Source of the DNA: Streptomyces sp. PKU-EA00015
GTDB lineage: Bacteria; Actinomycetota; Actinomycetes; Streptomycetales; Streptomycetaceae
DNA: 64,000 bases
NCBI RefSeq assembly: GCF_013387495.1
Contig: NZ_JABZEE010000052.1
Location: forward strand, 1 to 64,000
Direction: 5' to 3'
Position numbers and translations under genes: made by a program
The notes under the pieces: generated by a model
Told to the model about the DNA's origin: nothing
What the model saw: only the letters and a program-made list of their open reading frames with translations
The model's database searches: none
In this document: piece by piece, positions 24,123 to 33,389 of the stretch
Layout: every line of letters begins with the position of its first letter
Numbering within the stretch: position 1 is the stretch's first letter

Positions 24123-26611
24123 CTGCGAACCTGATCGACCTGTTCGAGGAGCAGGCGCGCCGACGACCGGACGCCACCGCGGTGGTGTGCGGTGAACGCT
24201 CACTGTCCTACCGGGAACTGGACAGCCGGGCGAACCGACTGGCCCACCTGCTGGCCGGGTCCGGCGCCCGCCCCGGCGCGTTCGTCGGGGTGTGCCTGCC
24301 GCGGTCCGTGGACCTGCCGGTGGCGCTGCTCGCCGTGCTGAAGACCGGCGCGGCCTATCTGCCGCTGGATCCGGGCTATCCCGAGGAACGTGTCGCGTGG
24401 ATGGTGCGGGACGCGGACCCGGTCGTGGTCGTCGGCACGTTGGAGGTGCCCGGGTCCGGGAACCCCGTGATCCTGCTGGACGATCCGGCGGTGGCGGCCC
24501 GGCTGGCGGACGCCCCTGACGGAGCTCCGCCGGTCGTGCGGGATCCCGGCGACGCCGCCTACATGATCTACACCTCCGGGTCGACGGGACGGCCGAAGGG
24601 AGTCGTCGTCGCGCACGCCAACGTCATGGCGTTGTTCGCCGCCGCACGCGACCTGTTCGACTTCGGCCAGGACGACGTCTGGACGCTGTTCCACTCCTAC
24701 GCGTTCGACTTCTCGGTCTGGGAGCTGTGGGGCGCGCTCCTCCACGGCGGCACGCTGGTGGTGGTTCCGGTCGACACCGCCCGGTCCGCGCCGGACTTCC
24801 TGCGGCTGCTGGCCGACCAGCGGGTCACCGTACTCAACCTGACCCCGTCGGTGTTCTACGAGCTGGCGCGAGCCGATGCCGAGGACCAGGTCACCTCCGG
24901 ACAACTGGCCCTGCGTCACGTGGTCTTCGGCGGCGAGGCGCTCGACCTGGCGAGGCTGGAGGAGTGGTACGAGCGGCACGATCCGGGCAAGCCCGAGCTG
25001 GTGAACATGTACGGCATCACCGAGACCACCGTGCATGTCACGCACGCCGCTCTCGACCGCGACCGGACGGCCGTGACCGGCCTGGTCGGCCGGCCGCTCC
25101 CCGGCGTTCGGTGCTATGTCCTGGACGAGGGGCTGAACCTGGTACCGCCCGGTGTGGTGGGCGAGCTGTACGTGGGTGGCATGGGCGTGGGATGGGGCTA
25201 CTGGGGTCGTGGAGGGCTGACGGCCGACCGGTTCGTGCCGGATCCGTTCGGTGGTGCCGGCGAGCGGCTGTACCGGACCGGCGACCTCGTGCGCTGGGGG
25301 CGCTGGGGGCTGGAGTACTCGGGGCGGATGGACGACCAGGTGAAGATCCGGGGGTTCCGGATCGAGCTGGGCGAGGTCGAGTCGGCGCTGGCCCGGTGCC
25401 GTGGTGTGGCGGACGCGGTGGTCGTCGCCGGCACGAACGGCCGGGGCGAGCCGTGCCTGGTCGGGCATGTCACGCCGGCCAGGTCGGCCGGTCCGGTGAA
25501 CCCGTCACAGTTGGGTGCGGCGGCACGGGAGTTCGTCTCTCAGTACCTTCCCGCCCACATGGTGCCCGCGGTGGTCATGGTCTCCGCGGAGTTCCCGTTG
25601 TCGCCCACCGGCAAGGTGGACCGGCGGGCGCTTCCCGCCCCGACGTTCGACGCGTCGGCCAGTCGCCCTCGGTCACCGGTGGAGGCGGTGCTGTGCACGT
25701 TGTTCGCCGACGTGCTCGGCATCGAGGAAGTGGGTCCGGACGACGGGTTCTTCGACCTCGGTGGGCACTCGCTGGTGGCAACGGGTCTGGTGGGCCGGGT
25801 GCGGACCGCGCTGGGAGTGGAGCTGGGAGTCGGCGCCCTGTTCGAGGCACCGACACCGGCCGCGCTCGCGCGGCTGATCGCGGGTCACACCACCGAGGGC
25901 GAAGCCCATGACGTACTGCTCGAGCTGCGCGGGCACGGCAGTCAGCCACCGCTGTTCTGCATTCATCCGTCCAGCGGGATGAGCTGGTCCTACGCCGGTC
26001 TGCTGCACCACCTGGATCCGCAGACGCCGCTGTACGGACTGCAGGCACCGAGCTTGAGCGGCGAGTCCGACCTGCCGGAGACCATCGAGGAGTTGGCGGC
26101 GGACTATCTGTGCCGCATCCGCACGGTGCAACCGAGTGGACCGTACCGGTTGCTCGGCTGGTCGTTCGGTGGCCTGGTCGCGCACGCGATCGCGGTCCAA
26201 CTCGAACAGGAAGGGCACGAGGTGGCGTTGCTGGCCGTTCTGGACGTGTCGCCGGTGGCCGCGGAGACCGATGGCACGCAGGCGGAGGACCTTGCCGACG
26301 ACACGCTCGACGAGGCACTCGCGGAGGAGATCGGCGTTGCCGGCCTGCCGGAGGAGACGATCGCCCGAATCAACGCCACCGTCGGGCACAGCGGCCGGCT
26401 GCGTGACCGCTTCACCCCCGGCCGGTTCGGCGGCGATCTGCTGCTGTGCACGGCTGGACCGAACGCACTGGCCGACGAATGGCGTCCGCACATCGGCGGC
26501 CGCATCACGACCCACGAGATCGCCACCACACATCTGCGGATGATGCGCCCCTCGGCGTTGACCCAGCTCGGGCCTGTCCTGGCGGCCGCGCTCGCCGGCA
26601 AGGACCAGTAG
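24119..26611 (+). CDS. Nonribosomal peptide synthetase A-T-TE, threonine-type
   Basis: An 830-residue protein with an adenylation domain from the N-terminus (YTSGSTGRPKGVV, FDFSVWELWGALL, VNMYGITETTVH, YRTGDLVRW, PTGKVDRR), a carrier domain (LGGHSLV, Ser near 550) and a thioesterase domain (GWSFGG, Ser near 682). The pocket residues read by eye are D-F-W-N-V-G-M-V-H-K, close to the threonine code. There is no condensation domain, so the upstream peptide must come from a separate one, plausibly the C-terminal condensation domain of the 13.3 kb NRPS. The thioesterase would then release the product. In azinomycin the terminal residue is also threonine-derived. Its ATG overlaps the stop of the preceding gene. 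Confidence 0.92.
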   Translation: MTANLIDLFEEQARRRPDATAVVCGERSLSYRELDSRANRLAHLLAGSGARPGAFVGVCLPRSVDLPVALLAVLKTGAAYLPLDPGYPEERVAWMVRDADPVVVVGTLEVPGSGNPVILLDDPAVAARLADAPDGAPPVVRDPGDAAYMIYTSGSTGRPKGVVVAHANVMALFAAARDLFDFGQDDVWTLFHSYAFDFSVWELWGALLHGGTLVVVPVDTARSAPDFLRLLADQRVTVLNLTPSVFYELARADAEDQVTSGQLALRHVVFGGEALDLARLEEWYERHDPGKPELVNMYGITETTVHVTHAALDRDRTAVTGLVGRPLPGVRCYVLDEGLNLVPPGVVGELYVGGMGVGWGYWGRGGLTADRFVPDPFGGAGERLYRTGDLVRWGRWGLEYSGRMDDQVKIRGFRIELGEVESALARCRGVADAVVVAGTNGRGEPCLVGHVTPARSAGPVNPSQLGAAAREFVSQYLPAHMVPAVVMVSAEFPLSPTGKVDRRALPAPTFDASASRPRSPVEAVLCTLFADVLGIEEVGPDDGFFDLGGHSLVATGLVGRVRTALGVELGVGALFEAPTPAALARLIAGHTTEGEAHDVLLELRGHGSQPPLFCIHPSSGMSWSYAGLLHHLDPQTPLYGLQAPSLSGESDLPETIEELAADYLCRIRTVQPSGPYRLLGWSFGGLVAHAIAVQLEQEGHEVALLAVLDVSPVAAETDGTQAEDLADDTLDEALAEEIGVAGLPEETIARINATVGHSGRLRDRFTPGRFGGDLLLCTAGPNALADEWRPHIGGRITTHEIATTHLRMMRPSALTQLGPVLAAALAGKDQ

Positions 26612-26699
26612 GTGTCACGCCGCGCCTGGTGCGGGGCACGTTCTCGCGCATGAGCCCGGTTCGATGGTCTACGGCGCGTGGCGTGCTTAAGCTCGGCGC

Positions 26700-27053
26700 A
26701 TGACCTTGGAATGGGAACAGGTAATCGTCCACTCGGCAGACCCGGAGGCCTTGGGGCAGTGGTGGGCGGACGCACTCGGCTGGGTCGTCGTCCACTCCTC
26801 CGATGACGAGTTCGAGATCCGCCCGGCTCCGGACCGCCTGCCGGGGCTGGACTTCGTCCGGCTCGCCGAGAGCAAGAAGGCCAAGAGCCGACTGCATCTC
26901 GACTTCAGGCCCGATGACCAGGAGGCCGAGGTGGCCCGGCTGCTGGCCCACGGCGCACGGCATGTCGACATCGGGCAGGGTGACCAGTCGTGGGTCGTAC
27001 TGGCAGACCCCGAAGGCAACGAGTTCTGCGTCCTCGCCCAGCGGCGCCGGTAA
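26700..27053 (+). CDS. VOC family protein (glyoxalase/bleomycin-resistance fold)
   Basis: A 117-residue single-domain VOC protein with ATG start. Its pattern is the common actinobacterial form: an early strand, ALGQWWADALGW, a middle strand LHLDFRPDD, and the closing VVLADPEGNEFCVL with the metal-binding Glu. It lies 88 bases after the A-T-TE gene, in the same direction. Proteins of this fold can bind and sequester reactive drugs, so a self-resistance role is conceivable in an aziridine cluster, but most such genes are unrelated housekeeping proteins. No further evidence is available. Confidence 0.85.
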   Translation: MTLEWEQVIVHSADPEALGQWWADALGWVVVHSSDDEFEIRPAPDRLPGLDFVRLAESKKAKSRLHLDFRPDDQEAEVARLLAHGARHVDIGQGDQSWVVLADPEGNEFCVLAQRRR

Positions 27054-27177
27054 CGCTCCCGAAGCCCCGTGACGGTCAGGCGGCCGTCCGGGGCCCGGAA
27101 CGCGCGTCCACGGCCGAGCGCCCGCCGGCCCACCGGTCACGACCTTGTCCCGTTGCGACCGTGACCGTGGATCCGCG

Positions 27178-27918
27178 TCAGGACAGGGCGAGAACGCAGA
27201 ACTCGTGGCCCTCGGGGTCCATCAGACATGTCCAGGGGACGTCGCCCTGGCCGACGTCGAGGTCGGTGGCGCCGAGGGCCCGCAGCCGGGCCACCTCCGC
27301 CTCCTTGTCGTCCCCGGGGTACGGAAGCAGGTCGAGATGGACGCGGTCCGGCACGACCTTCGCGTCGGGCGTGCGGAGGAACGTGAAGTACGGGCCGACA
27401 TCCTTGGCGGAGCGCAGCACCGCGCGCTCGTCGGTCACCTCGTGCAAGGTCCAGTCCATCGCTTCGCCCCAGAAGCGGGCCATGGCCCGGGGATCCAGGC
27501 AGTCGACCACCACCGCGGCGATCTGCCCGGTGTCCCGATGGATCTCCCGAGGCTCGAGCACACAGAACTCGTTGCCTTCGGGGTCGGCGAGTACCGTCCA
27601 TGGCACTTCGCCCTGACCCACGTCGGCGGGCGTCGCGCCGAGAGCCTTCAGCCGTGCGACCAGTTCCGCCTGATGGGCCTCGGAGCGGGTGGCGAGATCG
27701 AGGTGCACACGGTTCTTCTTGGTGGTCTTGGCTTCCGGGACGGGAACGACATCGATGCCGACGACCACCGGGTGCGGCCAGACCAGGCCGCCGGCGGGTC
27801 CGACGTAGGTGGTCACGCCGGGGGAGTAGGCCTGCCAGTCGAGCGCCTCCGCCCAGAACCGGCCGACCGCTGCGGGGGCGAGTGCCTTGATGATCACGTG
27901 AGCAGGTCGCAGCGCCAT
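27178..27918 (-). CDS. Two-domain VOC family protein
   Basis: A 246-residue protein made of two VOC modules. Module 1 (residues about 1-125) ends WTVLADPEGNEFCVLEPRE and module 2 (about 130-246) ends WTCLMDPEGHEFCVLA. Each contains VGRFWAEAL or MARFWGEAM near its start and a V/D-R-V-H-L-D-L strand. The start is the ATG of MALRPAHVII. It converges on the single-domain VOC gene at 26.7 kb, with which it shares several motifs. Likely a metal-dependent small-molecule-binding or lyase protein with unknown substrate. It may be outside the cluster proper. Confidence 0.85.
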   Translation of the reverse strand: MALRPAHVIIKALAPAAVGRFWAEALDWQAYSPGVTTYVGPAGGLVWPHPVVVGIDVVPVPEAKTTKKNRVHLDLATRSEAHQAELVARLKALGATPADVGQGEVPWTVLADPEGNEFCVLEPREIHRDTGQIAAVVVDCLDPRAMARFWGEAMDWTLHEVTDERAVLRSAKDVGPYFTFLRTPDAKVVPDRVHLDLLPYPGDDKEAEVARLRALGATDLDVGQGDVPWTCLMDPEGHEFCVLALS

Positions 27919-27981
27919 GCCGGCGATGCTACCCACTACTCCGCGACGATACCCAGCCCGTCGTGGAAGGCCGACGGGGGC

Positions 27982-28530
27982 TCAACGCTTGAGTGTGAAG
28001 GTGAAGTCGTCGGAGAGCTTGCCGCGCAGCCGGACGGCCGAGACAAGCTTCCCGTCCGTGATCAGTTTCTCGACCTCGGCCCGCGAGAGGCCGCATCCCT
28101 CAGCGATCAGTCGCGCCGGCCGGACAGGAATCCGCGCCGCGAAGCGGACGGAGACGTCTACTACCTCGCGGTCCAGGTGATCCGATCCGTGGGTGTCGAG
28201 GCGCCAGGCGTCCGCCCAGTCGAGGTCGATGCGATTGCGGCGCCGCATGACCGGGTCCTGGAGCAGCTCGGCCGCCAGGTCGGCGTCGTTGTCATGCAGT
28301 CGGTCCAGCAGTTCGGGACGTACGGATCGCACGTTCATCCGTTCCATGACCGTGAGCTTCGTGGTCTCCCCGCAGGACGTGCAGAGAGCGAGGAGCCAGA
28401 CGTCAATGAGTTTGTGGTTCGCGTTGATGCGAAATTTACCGCTTGTCCGGAAGGTGTCGGACGAGCACACGTGGCAGCGACGGCGAATGAGCGGCAGACG
28501 GACAGGTTTCACTACCCAATTTTCGAGCAC
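27982..28530 (-). CDS. DUF1062 family protein
   Basis: A 182-residue protein with a GTG start. Two CxxC pairs near the N-terminus (RRCHVCSSD and CTSCGET) would bind zinc; then come the conserved NANHKLIDVWLLALC segment and a C-terminal helical part (GLSRAEVEKLITDGKLVSAV). This matches DUF1062, a family of small proteins, partly described as DNA- or RNA-associated by their S4-like C-terminal part. Length is as expected. It lies 63 bases downstream of the two-domain VOC gene start on the same strand and is probably not part of the peptide pathway. Confidence 0.8.
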   Translation of the reverse strand: MLENWVVKPVRLPLIRRRCHVCSSDTFRTSGKFRINANHKLIDVWLLALCTSCGETTKLTVMERMNVRSVRPELLDRLHDNDADLAAELLQDPVMRRRNRIDLDWADAWRLDTHGSDHLDREVVDVSVRFAARIPVRPARLIAEGCGLSRAEVEKLITDGKLVSAVRLRGKLSDDFTFTLKR

Positions 28531-28850
28531 AGAAGTACACCTGTTTCAGCGAGAAGTCCGCAGCAGGAAAAGGGAGTCACCGGTGGACGCGTGGCGACTT
28601 GCGCCGGCCGTGCGCCGACGAGCATGACGGACGTTACGGACACCCCGGCGCCCTGCGCGTCAGCGAGAGGTTCATCCGTCGGTACGCGGTGCGTTGACCT
28701 TGCTCCGCTGCCGCTGCGCACCTCGCTTACCTGCTCCGGGCCCCAGCCCGTACGTCACATCGTGCGGATCCGCCGGCGCCGAGCCGTCGGCGGCCGAGGC
28801 GGCCCGGTGGGGAAGAGAAGGGGAACAGGGCGGGAAGACCGCACAGCACA
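28531..28850. other. Divergent intergenic region
   Basis: 320 bases separate the starts of the minus-strand DUF1062 gene and the plus-strand ATP-grasp-like gene. It must contain promoters for both directions. I see no clear hexamers, operators or small genes. Confidence 0.4.
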
Positions 28851-29876
28851 GTGGCGCGTATGTGTGCACACTCCCCAAGAAGCCCGCAGTTCCGACTGCT
28901 CCTGGTGATGCCGGATCATCAACTTGTGCGAAAAGGCAGCGAGTTGGGGTTCCGCATCTGGTCGGTCTGGGATCCGTCGCAGCTTGAGGCCGACTTCGCG
29001 CCGCGCGTCGGAGAGTTCAGCGAGCAGTTGCTGATCACCGACTTCGCCGATGAGACCGGCTTGCGCGAGACCATCTCGCGCACCGCGCAGAGCCATGGCG
29101 TCGACGCCGTGCTGCACTGCGGACATGGCAGCTCCGTCCTGCCGGTGGTCCGGGAGGCATGGCGGCTGGGCCTGTCTCCCAACCCCCCGGCGGTGTACGA
29201 ACGGCTACGGGCCGGCGAGGCGGACGACGGGGCCCCCGCGGAGGCCCCCAGGGTGAGCGTCGAGACGCTGACCGTGGACGGGACCCATCATGTCCTGGGG
29301 ATGACGGCTCAACGCACCACCGGGCCACCGCACTTCTTCGTGACGGGACACCTCCACCCGGCGCCGTTGACCGACGACGAGCAGAAGATCATCGGGGCGG
29401 TGGTCGAGGAGCGGCTGACGGCGAGCGGATACCGCTTCGGCCCGGCCCACACGCAGGTGGCACTGCTGCCCTACGGGCCGCGGATCGTGTCCTGCCGAGC
29501 GCGCCCGGGAACCGACCGAATCCCCCTGCTCTTCGAGATCGCGCGCGGGTTCGACCTGGAGGCGGCGGTCTTCAGGGGCCTTCTGGGCAGCCGCCCGGTC
29601 GTGCCGAGGGCTTCCTGCTACGCGGAGGTCGGTTTCTTCCTGCTGCCCGCGGGGCGGCTGGAGACGTACACCGGCACGGAGGACATCGCCGTGACCCCGT
29701 GGGTCCGTGGGGCCCGCTTCCCGTACACCGTCGGAGACCGGGTCGCGCCCGTCGGCGATCCGCACGCCCGGCGCGCCTATGTGGTCGTCGAGGGGGACAC
29801 ACCGGAGGTCACCCGCGAACGAGTCGCCAAGGCGCGACAGGACCTTGTGACCGACATCCGGCCGGCCACCCGCTGA
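28851..29876 (+). CDS. ATP-grasp-like protein, function unknown
   Basis: A 341-residue protein. The N-terminal part (LLLVMPDHQLVRKGSELGF, then DFADETGLRETISR) resembles the pre-ATP-grasp domain of PurK- and carbamoyl-phosphate-synthase-like ligases, and the C-terminal half has the alternating strands of ATP-grasp sensor segments (PHFFVTGHLHPAPLTDDE, CYAEVGFFLLPAGRLE). The central nucleotide-binding part seems shortened, because I do not see the usual K-P-x-x-G-x-G-S loop. It could be a degenerate or specialised ligase. GTG 28851 and ATG 28860 are equally possible starts. It lies about 100 bases upstream of the SARP gene. A link to the cluster is uncertain. Confidence 0.5.
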   Translation: MARMCAHSPRSPQFRLLLVMPDHQLVRKGSELGFRIWSVWDPSQLEADFAPRVGEFSEQLLITDFADETGLRETISRTAQSHGVDAVLHCGHGSSVLPVVREAWRLGLSPNPPAVYERLRAGEADDGAPAEAPRVSVETLTVDGTHHVLGMTAQRTTGPPHFFVTGHLHPAPLTDDEQKIIGAVVEERLTASGYRFGPAHTQVALLPYGPRIVSCRARPGTDRIPLLFEIARGFDLEAAVFRGLLGSRPVVPRASCYAEVGFFLLPAGRLETYTGTEDIAVTPWVRGARFPYTVGDRVAPVGDPHARRAYVVVEGDTPEVTRERVAKARQDLVTDIRPATR

Positions 29877-29976
29877 CGCGCCGCCGGACAGTTGCATTTT
29901 CCTGCGCACCCTCTGCGAGATGATCTACGCTAGCGGCGACGTATGTCCAATCTCATCGCTGACGGGGGGAGGGCAG

Positions 29977-32900
29977 GTGCAGGCCGCCACAGCCAAGGTT
30001 CACGAGGACGAGACAAGTCCAAGACCCTTATTCGCCGTTCTGGGATCTCTGGAAGTGCGCAGCGGCAGCGAACTGATCCCGGTCAGCGGGACTCTGCAAC
30101 GGCGCATGCTCGTGATGCTGCTTCTGGAGGCCGGGCGCGTCGTGCCCGTCTCCCGTCTGGTGGCGGCCGGATGGAACGAAGAACCACCGGACAGCGCCGA
30201 GCACCAGGTGCGCAAGACGGTTGCCAAACTGCGGAGCCGTCTTCCGCACGGCCCCGACATCATCGTCACCGACGGGCCCGGATACCGCGCGGTCGTCGAC
30301 ACCGAGCAACTTGATCTGCTGCGCTACCAGGAGCTCTTGCGACAGGCCAGGGCATCGCTGGACGCCGGGGAGACGGAGCAGGCCGTCGCACAGTTGCGTG
30401 AGGCGCTGGCGCTGTGGCGAGGGCCGGTGCTGGCCGGTTCCGGCGGCCGTGTGGTCGACGCCGCCTCGACGGCTCTGGAGGAGCAGCGGCTCACCGCCGC
30501 CGAGCAGCTCTACGGTCTGTGCATCGACGCGGGCGAGGCCGCCGGGATCACGGGCGAGCTGCGTGTCCTCGTCGACGAGCATCCGCTGCGCGAGACACTG
30601 CGGAGCCGGCTGATGCTCGCCCTCTACCACTCCGGCCAACAGGCGGCGGCGCTCGACGAGTTCGCCCGCGCCCGAGAGCACCTCGCGGAGGAACTGGGCA
30701 TCGACCCCAGCGCGGAGCTGACCGCGCTGCACGAACGTATCCTGCGCCAGGACCCGTCGCTCACCCGCCCGGAACGAGCCGCGTCCCGTGTCCCGCACCA
30801 GGTGACCGAGACTCCGCACTCGCTGCCGTTCGACGTGCCCGACTTCTCCGGCCGCAGCATGGAGCTGCAGTGGATCTGCGATGCGGCCCGACGTGCCCCG
30901 GAGGGCTCGCCGACGGTCCTGTCCCTCGACGGCATGGGCGGTGGCGGAAAGACGGCCCTCGCCATCCGGGCCGCCCATCAACTGGCCGAGCAGTATCCGC
31001 ACGGCAGTCTCTTCATCGACCTGCACGGCTTCACGCCGGGCCAGACGCCGCTCAGCGCGTTCCAGGCGCAGGGAGACCTGCTCGCCGCCGTCGGCATCCC
31101 CAGCGAGGAGCTGCCTGCGGTACCGGCCGGACGCGCCGCGCGGTGGCAGTCCTACATGCGGGGCCGTCGCATGCTCCTGGTGCTGGACAACGCCGCCGCC
31201 TCGGAGCAGGTGCGGGAGCTGATCCCCGCCTCGTCCGACAGCCTGGTCCTGATCACCAGCCGCCCGCGGCTGACCGGACTGGACGGCGCCGAGTGGCTCT
31301 CCGTGGGCGCCCTCCCAGAGCTGGACAGCCACCAGCTCCTGCGCAACACCCTCGGCGCCGCACGCGTCGAGAAGGAACCGGACGCGGCCCGTGAGCTGCT
31401 GCGGCTGTGCGGAGGACTCCCGCTGGCGGTCCGGATCGCGGCCGCCCGGCTGGCGAACCGTCCGCACTGGACCGTCCAGCGACTCGTCGAACGACTGAGG
31501 GACCACAACCGGCGCCTGGAGGAACTCACCAGCGAGGGCCGGGGAGTGGCGGGCGCGCTGCTGCTGTCGTACCAGTCCATGCCCAAGGAACAGCGAACGG
31601 CCTTCCGGCTTCTGGGGCACCACCCCGGACGCTATCTGGACGCCGGAGAAGCCGCCGCACTGCTGGACACCGACGTCCTGACGGCCGAGGACGTGATGGA
31701 AGAACTCGTCGACGTACGGCTGTTGGAGGCCAGGGAGCCGGGGGTGTACGCGCTGCACGACCTGGTGCGCAGCTTTGTGCAACGCGTCGCACAGGGCGAG
31801 AAGGCACCGGAGGACGGGCAGGCGGTGCGGCGACTGATGGATCACTACCTCAACACGGCGGGACGCGCCTGCGACACGCTGTTCCCCGGCCGGCGCAACT
31901 TCGGCGACCGCGACGAGGGAGCCCGCGCGGACGAGTTCGACCACGAGGACAAGGCGCTCCAGTGGCTCGACCAGCACCGCGACAGTCTGCTGGCGGCGGT
32001 GGACGCCGCGTATCAGGAGGGACTGCTGTGGCACGCCGCGCGGCTGCCGCGTGAGCTGGGCTTCCACTCCAGCATCCGCGCCTACGACGCCAGCGCGAAC
32101 GCGGCGCTGGAGAAGGGCGTCAGCGCGTCGCGTCGGCTCGGGGACCGGTCGTTGACCCGGCTGAACCTGATGAATCTGGCCATGGGCAAGTGGCGGCTGG
32201 GGCAGCTGAGCGAGGCGGTCGCCCGGTTGGAGGAAGCCATGGACCTGTCCCGGCAGATGGGGGACGTGCACAGCGAGGCGGAGTGCCGGGCCCGGCTGGG
32301 ACAGGCGTGCAGCAGCATGGGGGAGCTGGAACGCGCGCTGCAGCTCTGCCAGGAGGCCAACGCGCGTGCGCAGGAGCTGGGCTTCACCCGGCTCGACGGC
32401 TCGTCGCTGAGCACGCTCAGCCTGGTCCAGGTGCGGCTCGGGCGGTTCGACGAGGCGGCGGAGGCGGCGGAGCGGGCGGTGGCCATCTTCGACTCCATCA
32501 AGGAGGTACAGCTCTCCGTGGACGCGCTGAGCAATCTTTCCCAGGCGATCGAGCACCTCGGCCGCTTCGAGGAGGCGCTCGCCTGGGCCGACGCGGCGCT
32601 GGAACGGTGCCAGCGCATGAGCATGCCCTCGGTGCTGCCGCTCGTACTCGCCCGCAGAGCGGACGTGCTGGTGCGCATGGGAAAGCTGGAGGAGGCGGCG
32701 GACAGCGCCGACCACGCACTCGCCAAGGCCACCAGCAGCACCGACGACATCCACCGTGCCACCGTGCACCTCTCGGTCGGGCGCGTGCGGTACGCGCAGG
32801 GGGACCTGGACATGGCGCAGGCCCAGCAGCTGCTGGCCCACGAGATCGCCTGCCGTATGGAGTTGCGCTACGACGAGGCGTGCGCGCTGTGGGGTCTCGG

Positions 32901-33003
32901 CCGTACCGCCGAGGCCCAGGGGCACTCGCAGATGGCCCGGCAGCACCGCTCGGCAGCGGACAACCTCTTCTCCCTCATGAAGGTGCCCGATACCGCACGT
33001 TGA
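29977..33003 (+). CDS. SARP-type pathway regulator (large, with NB-ARC and TPR)
   Basis: A 1,008-residue Streptomyces antibiotic regulatory protein. GTG 29977 follows a GGGGGAGGG ribosome binding site; upstream starts lack one. An OmpR-like winged helix (FAVLGSLEV..., QRRMLVMLLLEAGRVVPVSR, HQVRKTVAKLRSRL) and a bacterial transcriptional activation domain (about 100-250) are followed by an NB-ARC ATPase (P-loop GMGGGGKTAL near 320, LVLDNAA, LITSRPRL) and a C-terminal series of TPR-like repeats (about 700-1,000). Large SARPs of this kind bind heptameric direct repeats near target promoters and switch on their cluster. It is followed by a small exported peptide gene and a response regulator. Confidence 0.92.
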   Translation: MQAATAKVHEDETSPRPLFAVLGSLEVRSGSELIPVSGTLQRRMLVMLLLEAGRVVPVSRLVAAGWNEEPPDSAEHQVRKTVAKLRSRLPHGPDIIVTDGPGYRAVVDTEQLDLLRYQELLRQARASLDAGETEQAVAQLREALALWRGPVLAGSGGRVVDAASTALEEQRLTAAEQLYGLCIDAGEAAGITGELRVLVDEHPLRETLRSRLMLALYHSGQQAAALDEFARAREHLAEELGIDPSAELTALHERILRQDPSLTRPERAASRVPHQVTETPHSLPFDVPDFSGRSMELQWICDAARRAPEGSPTVLSLDGMGGGGKTALAIRAAHQLAEQYPHGSLFIDLHGFTPGQTPLSAFQAQGDLLAAVGIPSEELPAVPAGRAARWQSYMRGRRMLLVLDNAAASEQVRELIPASSDSLVLITSRPRLTGLDGAEWLSVGALPELDSHQLLRNTLGAARVEKEPDAARELLRLCGGLPLAVRIAAARLANRPHWTVQRLVERLRDHNRRLEELTSEGRGVAGALLLSYQSMPKEQRTAFRLLGHHPGRYLDAGEAAALLDTDVLTAEDVMEELVDVRLLEAREPGVYALHDLVRSFVQRVAQGEKAPEDGQAVRRLMDHYLNTAGRACDTLFPGRRNFGDRDEGARADEFDHEDKALQWLDQHRDSLLAAVDAAYQEGLLWHAARLPRELGFHSSIRAYDASANAALEKGVSASRRLGDRSLTRLNLMNLAMGKWRLGQLSEAVARLEEAMDLSRQMGDVHSEAECRARLGQACSSMGELERALQLCQEANARAQELGFTRLDGSSLSTLSLVQVRLGRFDEAAEAAERAVAIFDSIKEVQLSVDALSNLSQAIEHLGRFEEALAWADAALERCQRMSMPSVLPLVLARRADVLVRMGKLEEAADSADHALAKATSSTDDIHRATVHLSVGRVRYAQGDLDMAQAQQLLAHEIACRMELRYDEACALWGLGRTAEAQGHSQMARQHRSAADNLFSLMKVPDTAR

Positions 33004-33129
33004 GACCTGCGCGTCGTTCGGCCCACCACTCGGGGATCTGGCGGGTATCCAGAGGGGAACGAGCAGGGAAGACAGATCGGAAGTATCAGCTCCATCGAAA
33101 AGGCCATCCTTTCCAAAGGGAGTTCACTC

Positions 33130-33309
33130 ATGCGCTTCGCCCCTGTCGCCGCCACCTCCGTCATCGCTCTCGGGGCGGTTCTGGGGGGATTCACGGCCTC
33201 CTCCGCCGCCGCCGCGCCGGAGAAGACGGTCCAGCAGCGGACCGTCGCCTCCGCCCCCGTGACGGACACGATCGTCCTCGGGCCGGGCGACAACAACGGC
33301 AACGGCTGA
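33130..33309 (+). CDS. Small exported peptide between two regulators
   Basis: A 59-residue precursor: a signal peptide of about 29 residues (MRFAPVAATSVIALGAVLGG, then an Ala-rich AxA cleavage region) and a mature part of about 30 residues ending GPGDNNGNG. The ribosome binding site AAAGGGAG lies 8 bases before the ATG. It sits 126 bases after the SARP gene and 80 bases before the LuxR-type regulator, all in one direction. No Cys is present, so no disulfide or lanthionine is possible. The position suggests an extracellular signal or simply a small secreted protein; neither role is shown by sequence alone. Confidence 0.7.
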   Translation: MRFAPVAATSVIALGAVLGGFTASSAAAAPEKTVQQRTVASAPVTDTIVLGPGDNNGNG

Positions 33310-33389
33310 GCGAGTGGGCCGCAACCACTGGTTGCGCCCCTCCCGTCCGGCCTCGCATCGCTCGCCTGTCCTTATTGAGGGGGAACACA

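Noticed and set aside
13285..26611. Calling the cluster azinomycin itself
   Set aside because: No iterative PKS for the naphthoate part is visible, and glutamate mutase, LeuA and CitE genes are not part of my knowledge of that pathway.
30028..32946. A 972-codon open frame antisense to the SARP gene
   Set aside because: Same reason: no motif on the minus strand, whereas the plus strand encodes a recognisable SARP with ATPase and repeats.
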